The position numbers were made by a program, and so were the translations under genes. A DNA stretch of 64,000 nucleotides from Bradyrhizobium manausense (GTDB taxonomy: Bacteria > Pseudomonadota > Alphaproteobacteria > Rhizobiales > Xanthobacteraceae). The notes under the pieces are model-generated. The model saw only the letters and a list, made by a program, of their open reading frames with translations, did not search any database and had not been told where the DNA came from. Position 1 is the stretch's first letter. The number at the start of each line of letters is the position of its first letter. Below are positions 52,577-61,179 of this stretch, piece by piece. Location of the stretch: contig NZ_JAFCLG010000003.1 in assembly GCF_018129685.1 (NCBI RefSeq), forward strand, positions 62,001-126,000. Reading direction: 5' to 3'.

Positions 52577-52604
52577 GTATGATAAATGTATGAAAAGATC
52601 ATAC
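52577..52604 (+). promoter_or_regulatory. NikR operator upstream of the nickel uptake genes
   Basis: GTATGA at 52577-52582 and TCATAC at 52599-52604 are separated by exactly 16 bp. This is the full consensus of the E. coli NikR operator, GTATGA-N16-TCATAC, and the site lies 27 bp before the NiCoT ATG. It predicts repression of nickel uptake by NikR when nickel is plentiful. No nikR gene is in this window. Confidence 0.85.
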
Positions 52605-52631
52605 CGTTGACGCAACGGGGCGTGCGGCGGA

Positions 52632-53696
52632 ATGCGTGTCGTGACGAGATGGTCTGTGCGGGCCGCCGAGCCCGGAATGGTGCTGTTGTTCGGCGCGCTC
52701 GTCGCCGCCAATGTCGCCGCGTGGGCCTGGGCTTTTGCGGCGTTCGGCGACCGGCCGACGATCATGGCGACCGCGCTGCTCGCCTGGGCGTTCGGCCTCC
52801 GCCACGCCGTCGATGCCGACCACATCGCCGCCATCGACAACGTCGTGCGCAAGCTGATGCAGGCGGGCGACACGCCGCGCAGTGTCGGCCTTTATTTCGC
52901 GCTCGGCCATTCCACCGTCGTGGTGGTTGCGACCATGCTGCTCGCGCTCGGCGTGGTCAGTCTCGGCGGCAACAGTCTGCTGAAGGATATCGGCAGCCTG
53001 ATCGGCACCTCGGTGTCGGCGCTATTCCTGCTGGTCATTGCCGCCATCAACCTTGCCATTTTCGCCGGCCTGTGGCGGACGCTTCGCTGCGCGCGCGAGC
53101 AGGGCGTTCATGATGCCGCCGGGCTCGACGCGCTCCTCGCTCATCGCGGGGTTCTGGCAAGGTTGCTCGGCCCGATGTTCCGTCTGGTGACGAAGCCGTG
53201 GCACATGTTTCCGCTCGGCCTCTTGTTTGGCCTCGGCTTCGACACCGCCACCGAAATCGGCCTGCTCAGCATCTCCGCCACCGAAGCCGCGCGCGGCGCC
53301 TCGTTTGCCGACATCCTGGTCTTCCCCGCGCTGTTCGCGTCGGGCATGGCGCTGGTCGATACGGCGGACTCAGCGCTGATGGTGAGTGCCTATCGCTGGG
53401 CCTTCGTCGATCCCATGCGAAAGCTCTGGTACAACCTCACCATCACCGGCGCGTCCGTCGCGGTCGCGCTGTTCATCGGCGGCATCGAGGCATTGGGGCT
53501 GATCTCCGACCGCCTCGGCCTTTCCGGCGGCGTGTGGGCGTTGGTCGAAGGCCTCAACAAGTCGCTTGCGAATGTCGGCTTCGCGGTGATCGCGCTGTTC
53601 GCGATCGCCTGGCTGGTCTCGGTCTTGCTCTATCGCCGCATGTTTGCAGGTAGCTCATCGCGCGCGAACGTGCTTCGAGGTGCGGATGCGATCTGA
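52632..53696 (+). CDS. hupN: NiCoT-family nickel/cobalt permease (HoxN/HupN/NixA)
   Basis: 354 residues with eight membrane helices. The signature RHAVDADHIAAIDN is at about residues 57-70 and binds the metal. Other signatures are LGHSTVVVVAT and LGLLFGLGFDTATEIG. These place it in the NiCoT family. The NikR operator upstream points to nickel rather than cobalt. Nickel is needed for hydrogenase and urease in bradyrhizobia. The next gene begins 11 bp before this one ends, so they are one operon. Confidence 0.92.
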   Translation: MRVVTRWSVRAAEPGMVLLFGALVAANVAAWAWAFAAFGDRPTIMATALLAWAFGLRHAVDADHIAAIDNVVRKLMQAGDTPRSVGLYFALGHSTVVVVATMLLALGVVSLGGNSLLKDIGSLIGTSVSALFLLVIAAINLAIFAGLWRTLRCAREQGVHDAAGLDALLAHRGVLARLLGPMFRLVTKPWHMFPLGLLFGLGFDTATEIGLLSISATEAARGASFADILVFPALFASGMALVDTADSALMVSAYRWAFVDPMRKLWYNLTITGASVAVALFIGGIEALGLISDRLGLSGGVWALVEGLNKSLANVGFAVIALFAIAWLVSVLLYRRMFAGSSSRANVLRGADAI

Positions 53697-55992
53697 GTCA
53701 GGCGGTCGTTGCGTCATTCTCGCGGCGCTGCCGGCCTTCGCTCTGATCGCCGACCCCGGCAAGGCCATCGCCCAGAACAGCACAACCGTGCGCGAGCTGC
53801 CGCCGGTCGAGGTCAGCGCAGGAGAAGCGCCTCGTCACAGGAAGCAGTCCGCGACCCGACGCGCCGGCAAACCGGCCGCAGCGAGGCGTCCTGTGGTCGC
53901 GCAGCCGGCGCCAGGACCGAACGCTGGTGCCGCCACCGTCGCCTCGGGGGCGCAAGGCCCGCCGAGCATGGCGAGCGAAATGACCTTTTCGGGCGAGGCC
54001 ATCAACGTCCGTACATTCACCCGGCCGGGCGAGGTGCTCGAAGCGGTGCCGGGGCTGATCGTCACGCAGCATTCCGGCGAAGGCAAGGCCAACCAGTATT
54101 TCCTGCGCGGTTATAATCTCGATCACGGCACTGATCTCGCCATCTATGTCGACGATGTCCCCGTCAATATGCGCACCCATGCGCATGGCCAGGGCTATGC
54201 GGACCTGAACTGGCTGATCCCCGAGACCATCGGCGCGATGGACGTGCGCAAGGGGCCGTATTTTGCCGATGAAGGCGATTTCGCCTCAGTCGGCAGCATC
54301 CATATCGGTCTGATCGATCGCACCGCAAAGGGCCTCGCGCAGGCCACCGCCGGCAGCTTTGGCTATCGCCGGCTGCTCGGCATGGACTCCGCAAAGGTCG
54401 GCGATGGCTCGCTGCTCGTCGCCGGCGAACTCGGCACCTACAACGGCCCGTGGCTGAATCCGGACGATGTGAAGAAGCTCAATGGTCTCGTCCGTTACAG
54501 CCAGGGCACCGCGACCGACGGCGTCTCCGTCACCGGCATGGCCTACGCCAACACATGGAATTCGACCGACCAGGTGCCGAAGCGCGCGATCACCTCAGGG
54601 TTCCTCGACCGCTTCGGCTCGGAGGATCCCAGCGACGGCGGCAATACCAACCGCTTTGCGCTGTCAGGCCGCGTCGCGCAGAGCGACGATCTGGGTTCCT
54701 GGAAGGCCAACGCCTATGTCGTGAAGAGCCAGCTCGATCTCTTCAACAACTTCACTTACGTCCTCAAAGATCCCGTGCTCGGCGACCAATTCCACCAGCA
54801 CGACGACCGGCTGATGGCCGGCGCGAATATCTCGCGCACGCTGAACGGCTCGTTCGCGGGCCTGCCGATGCAGACGACCTTCGGCCTGCAATCGCGCTAC
54901 GATGCGATCGATCTCGCGCTCTCCAATACCTTCCAGCGCAGCTTTCTCTCCAGCGTCCGCAGCGACAAGGTCGGCGAGGGCAGCGTCGGTATCTTTGCCG
55001 AGAATACCGTGCGCTGGACCGATTGGCTGCGGACCACGATCGGCTGGCGCGGCGATTACTACAACGCCGACGTGACGTCCCTGTTCAACACCAACAATTC
55101 CGGCCATGTCGATGCCTCGCTGGGCAGCCCGAAATTCCGCATGGTCATGGGCCCGTTCAACCGGACCGAATTCTTTCTCGGCGCCGGCTACGGCATGCAT
55201 TCGAACGACGCGCGCGGAGCCACCACGACGGAAGACCCGGGCGATCCCACGACAAAACTGTCGCCATCGCCGCTGCTGGTGCGTACGCGTGGCGCGGAGG
55301 TCGGCATTCGCACCAGGATCATTCCCGGTCTCGATAGCTCGTTCAGCGTCTTCATCCTGGATCAGGATTCCGAAATCCTGTTTTCGGGCGATGCCGGCAA
55401 TACCGAGGCGACCCGCGCGAGCCGCCGCTACGGGTTCGAATGGACCAACCATTATCGCCCGCGCTCGTGGATCGACATCGACGCCGATCTCGCGATGACG
55501 CATGCGCGCTTCCGCGGCTATGATTTCGATCAGGCCGACGTCTATGTCTCGCTCGCCGGCTATCCCGCAGCACAGATCGGCAACGCGCCCGGTAACTACA
55601 TTCCGAATGCGCCGCCGATGGTGGCCTCGGCGGGCATCACCCTCGGCGACAAGACCGGATGGTTCGGCAGTTTGCGCTGGCGCTATCTGGCATCGAGCCC
55701 GCTGACGGAGGACAATGCGTTCCGCTCACCGGCCACCAGCGTCTTCAACGGCCGCCTCGGCTATCGCGCCGACAACGGCTGGCGCGTCCAGCTCGACGTG
55801 CTCAATCTCTTCAATACGCCGGCGAACCAGATCACTTATGCTTATGGTTCACTGCTCAAGACCGACACGCTCTATAATCTGTGCACCGGCGGCCTAGCGC
55901 CGACCTCGGTCTGTCAGAACGGCGTGATGGATTATGTGCTGCACCCGGTCGAGCCACTGACGTTTCGCGTCACCTTGGCTGGGGCATTCTGA
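53686..55992 (+). CDS. TonB-dependent outer-membrane receptor, likely for nickel complexes
   Basis: 768 residues from the ATG at 53686 (GAGGTG ribosome site), overlapping the NiCoT gene by 11 bp. Signal peptide of about 28 residues ends near AIAQN. A TonB-box-like ELPPVEVSAG follows, then a proline/alanine-rich linker. The plug domain begins about residue 100 (EVLEAVPGLIVTQHSGEG), and the beta barrel ends with the aromatic RVTLAGAF. Coupling to a NikR-controlled nickel permease suggests a nickel complex as substrate; siderophore uptake is less likely here. Confidence 0.88.
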   Translation: MRSESGGRCVILAALPAFALIADPGKAIAQNSTTVRELPPVEVSAGEAPRHRKQSATRRAGKPAAARRPVVAQPAPGPNAGAATVASGAQGPPSMASEMTFSGEAINVRTFTRPGEVLEAVPGLIVTQHSGEGKANQYFLRGYNLDHGTDLAIYVDDVPVNMRTHAHGQGYADLNWLIPETIGAMDVRKGPYFADEGDFASVGSIHIGLIDRTAKGLAQATAGSFGYRRLLGMDSAKVGDGSLLVAGELGTYNGPWLNPDDVKKLNGLVRYSQGTATDGVSVTGMAYANTWNSTDQVPKRAITSGFLDRFGSEDPSDGGNTNRFALSGRVAQSDDLGSWKANAYVVKSQLDLFNNFTYVLKDPVLGDQFHQHDDRLMAGANISRTLNGSFAGLPMQTTFGLQSRYDAIDLALSNTFQRSFLSSVRSDKVGEGSVGIFAENTVRWTDWLRTTIGWRGDYYNADVTSLFNTNNSGHVDASLGSPKFRMVMGPFNRTEFFLGAGYGMHSNDARGATTTEDPGDPTTKLSPSPLLVRTRGAEVGIRTRIIPGLDSSFSVFILDQDSEILFSGDAGNTEATRASRRYGFEWTNHYRPRSWIDIDADLAMTHARFRGYDFDQADVYVSLAGYPAAQIGNAPGNYIPNAPPMVASAGITLGDKTGWFGSLRWRYLASSPLTEDNAFRSPATSVFNGRLGYRADNGWRVQLDVLNLFNTPANQITYAYGSLLKTDTLYNLCTGGLAPTSVCQNGVMDYVLHPVEPLTFRVTLAGAF

Positions 55993-56001
55993 TAGCCAGA
56001 T

Positions 56002-56087
56002 CGTCATGGCCGGGCTTGTCCCGGCCATCCACGCCTTCCTCCGCCATGCAAAGAACGTGGATGCCCGGGACCAGCCCGGGCATGACG
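56002..56087. repeat. Dispersed CGTCATG palindromic repeat, copy 3
   Basis: CGTCATGGCCGGGCTTGTCCCGGCC to CCCGGGCATGACG, with inner loop. Same family as the copies at 10134 and 52433. It stands between the convergent TonB-receptor and ATPase genes and could stop both transcripts. Confidence 0.75.
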
Positions 56088-56113
56088 GCGTCTGTAGTGG
56101 CTTGCAAGGTAAG

Positions 56114-57625
56114 TTAAGCCGGCGCCGCGCTTGCGACCGTGTCGGCCGGCTGATCGTCGCCATTGGGATCGCCGGGCGCGGTGGCCCACGCGAGCTCCAC
56201 CAGCGTCACGAACCTGCGGCCGCTGCCGTCGAGCTGGACCACGATCAGGCCCTGCTCCTCCATGTAGCCGAGCAGGCGCTGCGCCCGGCGTAGCGAGTGC
56301 GAACCGTAGGCGCGCGCGATCGCAGCGTCGCCGGGGCAGGGCCAGCCTTCCTTCGCAGCGCGCGCGATCATCATGAACACGCCCTGCATGTCGTCGGGCA
56401 GGATCGAGGCGCGCAGCGTCACCTCCTGCCAGGCATCGTCCCCGGCGATCTCGGTGCCGAGGCCCGCGCGCGCATGGGTCAGCATGCGGCGGAATTCTCC
56501 CAAGTCAGGCACGGACGCGCCGAGCCCTTCGATGCGGCAGCGGACCACGAATTCCTGATAGAGCACGCCGATGGCGCGGAAGCCGGCATCGGGCGCGGCG
56601 AGCACAGCGCGCAACGTGCGATCCACGCGCTCGCGTCGCTCGGCGAGCTCTTCGGCGCTGATCGGTTCCTCGACCACTTCGGGGCTGATCTCGGGAGCCG
56701 CAGCCTTGGCCGCGCGGAGCTGGTCGAGCAGGTCAGGCGCCGGCCGGCGCTGCGGCCGGCTGGCATCCGGCGGCGGTGCTGCCAGGATCACCGCGCGTGC
56801 ATCTTCCAGCGCCGCTTCCGGCATCGGCATCAGCCGCGGCGTCGAATTGCGCGGGCTTGTCTCGGTCGGGCCGATGTTCAGCCGCAGGGGACGGCGCGAC
56901 AGCGCAGGTCCCAGCGCCATGAACTGCCCGCGCTCGAGATCGCGGAACGCTTCCGCCTGACGTCGCTCCATGCCGAGCAGATCGGCCGCGCGCGCCATGT
57001 CGATGTCGAGGAAGGTGCGGCCCATCAGGAAGTTCGAGGCTTCGGCCGCGACGTTCTTGGCGAGCTTTGCCAGACGTTGCGTCGCGATGATGCCGGCGAG
57101 CCCGCGCTTGCGGCCGCGGCACATCAGATTGGTCATGGCGCCGAGCGAGAGCTTGCGCGCCTCATCCGAGACTTCGCCGGCGACCGCCGGCGCAAACAGC
57201 TGCGCTTCGTCGACCACCACCAGCATCGGGTACCAATGGTCGCGCTCGACGTCGAACAGGCCGCCGAGGAACGCGGCCGCGCGCCGCATCTGGTTCTCGG
57301 CATCCAGCCCTTCGAGATTGAGCACGGTGGAGACGCGATGCAGCCGGGCGCGTTCGCCTGCGACCTGAAGGCCGCGCTCGGTGTGATCCTCGGCCTCGAT
57401 CACGAGATGGCCGAAGCGGTCGGCCAGCGTGACGAAATCGCCTTCGGGATCGATGATGGCCTGCTGCACCCAGGGCGCGCTCTGTTCCAGGAGACGCCGC
57501 AGCAGATGCGATTTGCCGGAGCCGGAATTGCCCTGCACCAGAAGACGGGTGGCCAGGAGTTCCTCGAGGTCCATGGCCGCCCCGGCGCCCGCCGTGGTCT
57601 GCCCCATCTCGATCGCAACCGTCAT
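56114..57625 (-). CDS. HerA-like (DUF87) ATP-binding protein
   Basis: 503 residues from the ATG at 57625. Walker A QGNSGSGKSHLL near residues 31-42 and Walker B MLVVVDEAQLF near 140 with a catalytic Glu. A later TQRLAKL (sensor/Arg-like) motif and MCRGRKRGLAGIIATQ are typical of HerA/FtsK-like hexameric motors. The C-terminal half (from about residue 300) is Pro/Ala/Glu-rich with winged-helix-like segments (LRRAQRLLGYMEEQGLIVV). No nuclease partner such as NurA is adjacent. The role is unknown; DNA translocation is the family's usual task. Confidence 0.75.
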   Translation of the reverse strand: MTVAIEMGQTTAGAGAAMDLEELLATRLLVQGNSGSGKSHLLRRLLEQSAPWVQQAIIDPEGDFVTLADRFGHLVIEAEDHTERGLQVAGERARLHRVSTVLNLEGLDAENQMRRAAAFLGGLFDVERDHWYPMLVVVDEAQLFAPAVAGEVSDEARKLSLGAMTNLMCRGRKRGLAGIIATQRLAKLAKNVAAEASNFLMGRTFLDIDMARAADLLGMERRQAEAFRDLERGQFMALGPALSRRPLRLNIGPTETSPRNSTPRLMPMPEAALEDARAVILAAPPPDASRPQRRPAPDLLDQLRAAKAAAPEISPEVVEEPISAEELAERRERVDRTLRAVLAAPDAGFRAIGVLYQEFVVRCRIEGLGASVPDLGEFRRMLTHARAGLGTEIAGDDAWQEVTLRASILPDDMQGVFMMIARAAKEGWPCPGDAAIARAYGSHSLRRAQRLLGYMEEQGLIVVQLDGSGRRFVTLVELAWATAPGDPNGDDQPADTVASAAPA

Positions 57626-57983
57626 GCCCCGACTCAAGTCCCCGTCATTCGCGGACAGGGGCTTACCAATCGAAGCGGGGTGCGTCGAGCGAAACACGCG
57701 CAAACATTCCGCGTTGCCCACGGCGGAATTTCACTGGGATTTGAAAGCCGTAGAAGTGCGGACTGCCACGCGAGCCGGCGGTCATCAATATGGAATTCGG
57801 TAAAATAGAAGTCGGGCAGGAGAAGCCCGACGCTGACTTCGTCCATGCCGCGGAATATTCGCTGACGCCTTGTATGCATTATCCCAGTTGCCATCCCCGG
57901 CCAGTTTGCCTTAGATGCTGCAACGCACCCGCGCGGACGACGATCGGGGCTCAAAAATCACAGAAGATGTCGAGGGGACGAAC

Positions 57984-59048
57984 ATGGCGCGCAACGTTCT
58001 GATTCTGGGAGCTTCCTACGGTTCCTTGCTGGGGACCAAGCTGCTGATGGCCGGGCACAACGTGACCCTGGTCTGCCGGTCCAAGACCGCGGAGCTGATC
58101 AACCGCGACGGAACCGAGGTGCGGATCAAGCTGCGCGACGAGGCGGTGCACCGCGCGATCTTTTCGCGCGACCTGCCCGGCAAGCTCGACGCGGTGACGC
58201 CGCAGAATGTCGACGTCTCCCGCTATGATCTCGTCGGCCTTGCGATGCAGGAGCCGCAATACACCAATCACACGGTCCGCATGCTCATGGTCAAGATCGC
58301 CGCGGCGAAGCTGCCGTGCCTGTCGATCATGAACATGCCGCCGTTGCCTTATCTCAAGCGCATCCCGGCGCTCGCCGACATGGATCTCGAAGAGGCCTAC
58401 ACCAACGCGCAGGTGTGGGAGCGTTTCGAGCCGGGCCTGGTGACGCTGTGCTCGCCCGATCCGCAGGCCTTCCGTCCGCCGGAGGGAGCGGCGAACGTAC
58501 TCCACGTCGGACTGCCCACCAACTTCAAGGCCTCGGCCTTCGCAGACGAGACCCACAACAAGGTGCTGCGCGAGCTCGAAGCCGACATCGACGCGGTGAC
58601 GCTCGACGGCAAGGATGTGCCGGTGAAGCTGAAGGTGTTCGACTCCCTGTTCGTGCCGCTGGCGAAATGGTCGATGCTGCTCACCGGCAACTATCGCTGC
58701 ATCACCCCGAACGAGCCGCAGTCGATCCGTGACGCCGTGCATGGCGATCTCGCGCGTTCGCAGACGATCTACGAGCATGTCGATGGCATCGCCCGCCGCC
58801 TCGGCGCCGATCCGCAGGACCAGGTGCCGTTCGCGAAATACGCCAAGGCCGCCGAAAGCCTGCTCAAGCCGTCGTCGGCGGCGCGAGCGGTGGCAAGCGG
58901 GGCGCCCTTCATCGAGCGCGTCGACCTGCTGGTCAAGCTGATCTCGCATCAGCTCGGCGCTCCCAATGCCGAGATCGACCGCACGGTCGAGACCGTCGAC
59001 CAGAAGCTGAACGAAAAGATCGTTCAGGGCGGTTCGGGCGCGCAGTAA
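57984..59048 (+). CDS. Ketopantoate-reductase-like NAD(P)-binding protein
   Basis: 354 residues from the ATG at 57984 (ribosome site GAGGGGAC). The N-terminus is a Rossmann fold, VLILGASYGSLLGTKLLMAGHNVTLVCR, with GxSxGxxxG in place of the usual GxGxxG. It follows the PanE/ApbA order, but the C-terminal PanE catalytic Lys pattern was not recognised. Probable oxidoreductase with unknown substrate. Single gene divergent from the HerA-like gene, 358 bp from its start. Confidence 0.65.
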   Translation: MARNVLILGASYGSLLGTKLLMAGHNVTLVCRSKTAELINRDGTEVRIKLRDEAVHRAIFSRDLPGKLDAVTPQNVDVSRYDLVGLAMQEPQYTNHTVRMLMVKIAAAKLPCLSIMNMPPLPYLKRIPALADMDLEEAYTNAQVWERFEPGLVTLCSPDPQAFRPPEGAANVLHVGLPTNFKASAFADETHNKVLRELEADIDAVTLDGKDVPVKLKVFDSLFVPLAKWSMLLTGNYRCITPNEPQSIRDAVHGDLARSQTIYEHVDGIARRLGADPQDQVPFAKYAKAAESLLKPSSAARAVASGAPFIERVDLLVKLISHQLGAPNAEIDRTVETVDQKLNEKIVQGGSGAQ

Positions 59049-59690
59049 CGGGCGCCGCGATCGGCAGGCTGGTGCAGCCGGAGGGAAATCCGCCGGCCGC
59101 CTCTCGTCCGGGCGGCACCTAACCGCGCTGTTCCGACGGGCAAAACGGCTGCGCGGGCTGTCAACACGTGCCCCGAAAATATTCCACTTTACCGAAATTC
59201 GGAAATGGCGTATGTGTCGCGCATCCCGGCGCGACCTTGAGGGGCGATCGTGCGTCGTCACGGATCGCGAGCCGGGCTTGCGGTGGACGCGGTAGCGTCG
59301 GCACGAGAGGTGCGGGCAGGGCGGGTCGTCCCTGTGAGCTCGAAACCACGTGTGGATGAGCGACGCTGTTCAGTTCGGGTGCGAGGTCTGCACCCGGCCT
59401 TCCCTGCACCCTGTTGGACAAGAGGGTGGACAGATCAAACAAAGCTCGGGCGAGTCGAGCCGCGAGAGCGTGAAACATGTCTGGGATTCAAAATGTCTGC
59501 GATTCAAAATGAGGACGTGAGAAATGATGCCGCGGCATCCTGCTCCGTCATTGCGAGCGCGGCGAAGCAATCCAGACCCCTCGGCGGAAAGATTCTGGAT
59601 TGCTTGCTGCGCTCGCAATGACGACGGGGAGAGAGCGAATTCGACTCGTGACTCGTTCAGTGAGGCTCGCTGTCCAGGCCGGACGTGGCA
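59049..59690. other. Repeat-rich intergenic region
   Basis: 642 bp without a supported gene. 59136-59360 resembles a sequence common in bradyrhizobial genomes (CGACGGGCAAAACGG, then CCGAAATTCGGAAAT, then a GGGCGATCGTGCGTCGTCACGG core). A false open frame reading MRRHGSRAGLAVDA passes through it. The end is a further element at 59546-59623. At 59477-59509 a 16-bp direct repeat (ATGTCTGxGATTCAAA) is seen twice. No terminator with T run. Confidence 0.5.
59546..59623. repeat. Dispersed CGTCATTGCGAGCG inverted repeat
   Basis: The arms CGTCATTGCGAGCGCGGCG (from 59546) and CTGCGCTCGCAATGACG (to 59623) face each other, with inner GCAATCCAGA/TCTGGATTGC. It is a common bradyrhizobial intergenic element. 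A partial copy supplies the 3' end of the gene at 21111. Confidence 0.75.
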
Positions 59691-60329
59691 TCAGCCCTGG
59701 CTTGCGACCCGCGCCGCCCGATCGAGATTCTCCTCGATCTTGGGGCGGTCGCGGGTGCGCTCGAAACTGGTGCACAGCAGCTCCGTCTCCTGCAGCGACA
59801 CCGGGGCGCGGTACAACCGGCACATGAACTCGGCCGTGACGCGTCCCTTGCCCGTACTGGGGCTGCGCTCGGCCAGGAACATGCAATCGCGGCAAATGCT
59901 GGCATCGAGCCGCTGATGGGCCGCATCGAGATGATTGAGAATCTCGCGGAGCGAGTCGCGCAGCCTGATGCATTCCTCGGTGCCGAGCGAGTTGACCGCA
60001 TTCAACACGTGATTGATCGGATCGTGCTGGTTCAGGCATTTCTCGCCCTGCGCCGTGACGTGGAGGACAACAGAGCGCTTGTCCTCCTGCGACGGCTTTC
60101 GAACCAGGAAAGACTTGGCCTCCAGCGTCTTCACGATCTGAGATGCGGTTGCTCTGGTTGCGCCGATGAAGCCGGCGAGCGCAGACGGCGTGCGTGAGAA
60201 GCGATTGGCGCGGCCGAGAAACCGCAGCGCCATCCACTCCCGATCACGCAATCCGTGTTGATTGCCTTCGAAATACCAGGCTCTGGCCGCCTGAACCAGC
60301 AGCTCGACTGCTTCGCGTGCCAACGGCAT
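59691..60329 (-). CDS. MarR-family transcriptional regulator with cysteine-rich C-terminus
   Basis: 212 residues, longer than most MarR proteins (about 150). The winged helix is at about 30-100 (FIGATRATASQIVKTLEAKSFLVRKPSQEDKRSVVLHVT, with the wing DKRS). Beyond residue 140 come four Cys in ICRDCMF, EFMCRLY and ELLCTSF. The spacing could bind an Fe-S cluster or zinc, a suggestion only. The first residues up to 30 match no family. A palindrome that may be its operator lies 363 bp upstream (60692-60712). Confidence 0.78.
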   Translation of the reverse strand: MPLAREAVELLVQAARAWYFEGNQHGLRDREWMALRFLGRANRFSRTPSALAGFIGATRATASQIVKTLEAKSFLVRKPSQEDKRSVVLHVTAQGEKCLNQHDPINHVLNAVNSLGTEECIRLRDSLREILNHLDAAHQRLDASICRDCMFLAERSPSTGKGRVTAEFMCRLYRAPVSLQETELLCTSFERTRDRPKIEENLDRAARVASQG

Positions 60330-61179
60330 AAATTCCTACCTTGCCCCGGGAATCGCGTGTGCGGCGCCCCGAAGCCGCTTTCCACCATGGCGCATCGGTC
60401 TCTCGCGAGAAGCCTGATGCCCAGCCATGTCTGATGAATGTCTCGTGCCCGGCTTCAGCGCGGAGGCCAGGATCGCAAGGCACCCGACTTGGACTGATGA
60501 GCGTCGCAGCATCCTGCGCGAGAAACGGTACTGCCGATGCCATGCCAACCGCAGGATAGTCGAACGCAAGCCCGAGTTGCCGTCGTTTCCGGACGATGGA
60601 TCGGAATTGCTCAACCGAAGCCCCTGAGTTCAAGTCACACGCAGACGTTTCTTGTGCTCCGCCGAAACGATGAATGAGCTTCTCAACAAAATCAAGTAGA
60701 GACACTACTTGAGAACCAACGTCGTTGCAGACGAATGTAAAGTTCAAGACAATCTCGCTCAGCGGGACACATGCAGGTGAACGCTATACATGCTGCCACA
60801 CACGCTGCATTCACGTAATTCCACGCTTGTTTGATTGCACCTGTATTGCTGTTCGTCGGCGACGCAAATTGATCGAAGCTTGTGCACGGCCGGCGACGGA
60901 CGTCGCGAAAATCATCCACAACTTCCGCGATCTGCCTCGGGATTGGCAAAGATTGCCCCAGGGGAAATCGATGGAAATGCACGCGTCGGTTGTTGTGACG
61001 ATTGACCTGGAGTATGATCCGCGTCGATTTTCCGCGGCGGTTGCCGGTCGGCTCATCCGAACGGTTGAGATTCGCGCCTGAGCACCATTGGCGGCGAATA
61101 AACGCCTATGCAGTTTGTGCCAAGACATGCGCGCATGGGGGAGGACTATGCGCGGGGCGCGCGGCCGGGCGGCCTGCCG
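60330..61179. other. Intergenic region with a palindrome, no supported gene
   Basis: 850 bp between the MarR start and the fliI stop. Small open frames (for example 60427-60627 and 60725-61081) have Cys/Arg-rich, implausible translations. The region is AT-richer than its surroundings from about 60660 to 60850, which fits promoter DNA. The only clear element is the palindrome at 60692-60712. Confidence 0.45.
60692..60712. promoter_or_regulatory. Perfect 21-bp palindrome upstream of the MarR gene
   Basis: TCAAGTAG-AGACA-CTACTTGA has perfect 8-bp arms, in AT-rich DNA. Size and symmetry fit a MarR-type operator. The nearest candidate regulator is the MarR gene at 59691-60329. The distance of 363 bp is large, so an unseen short gene or RNA could be the target instead. 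Confidence 0.5.

Noticed and set aside
59250..59427. Protein starting MRRHGSRAGLAVDA
   Set aside because: It lies in a sequence that recurs across bradyrhizobial intergenic DNA and is often wrongly called as a gene. No start signal.
60725..61081. 118-residue open frame on the plus strand
   Set aside because: Cys- and Arg-rich, no ribosome site, no recognisable domain. Probably promoter DNA and random frame.
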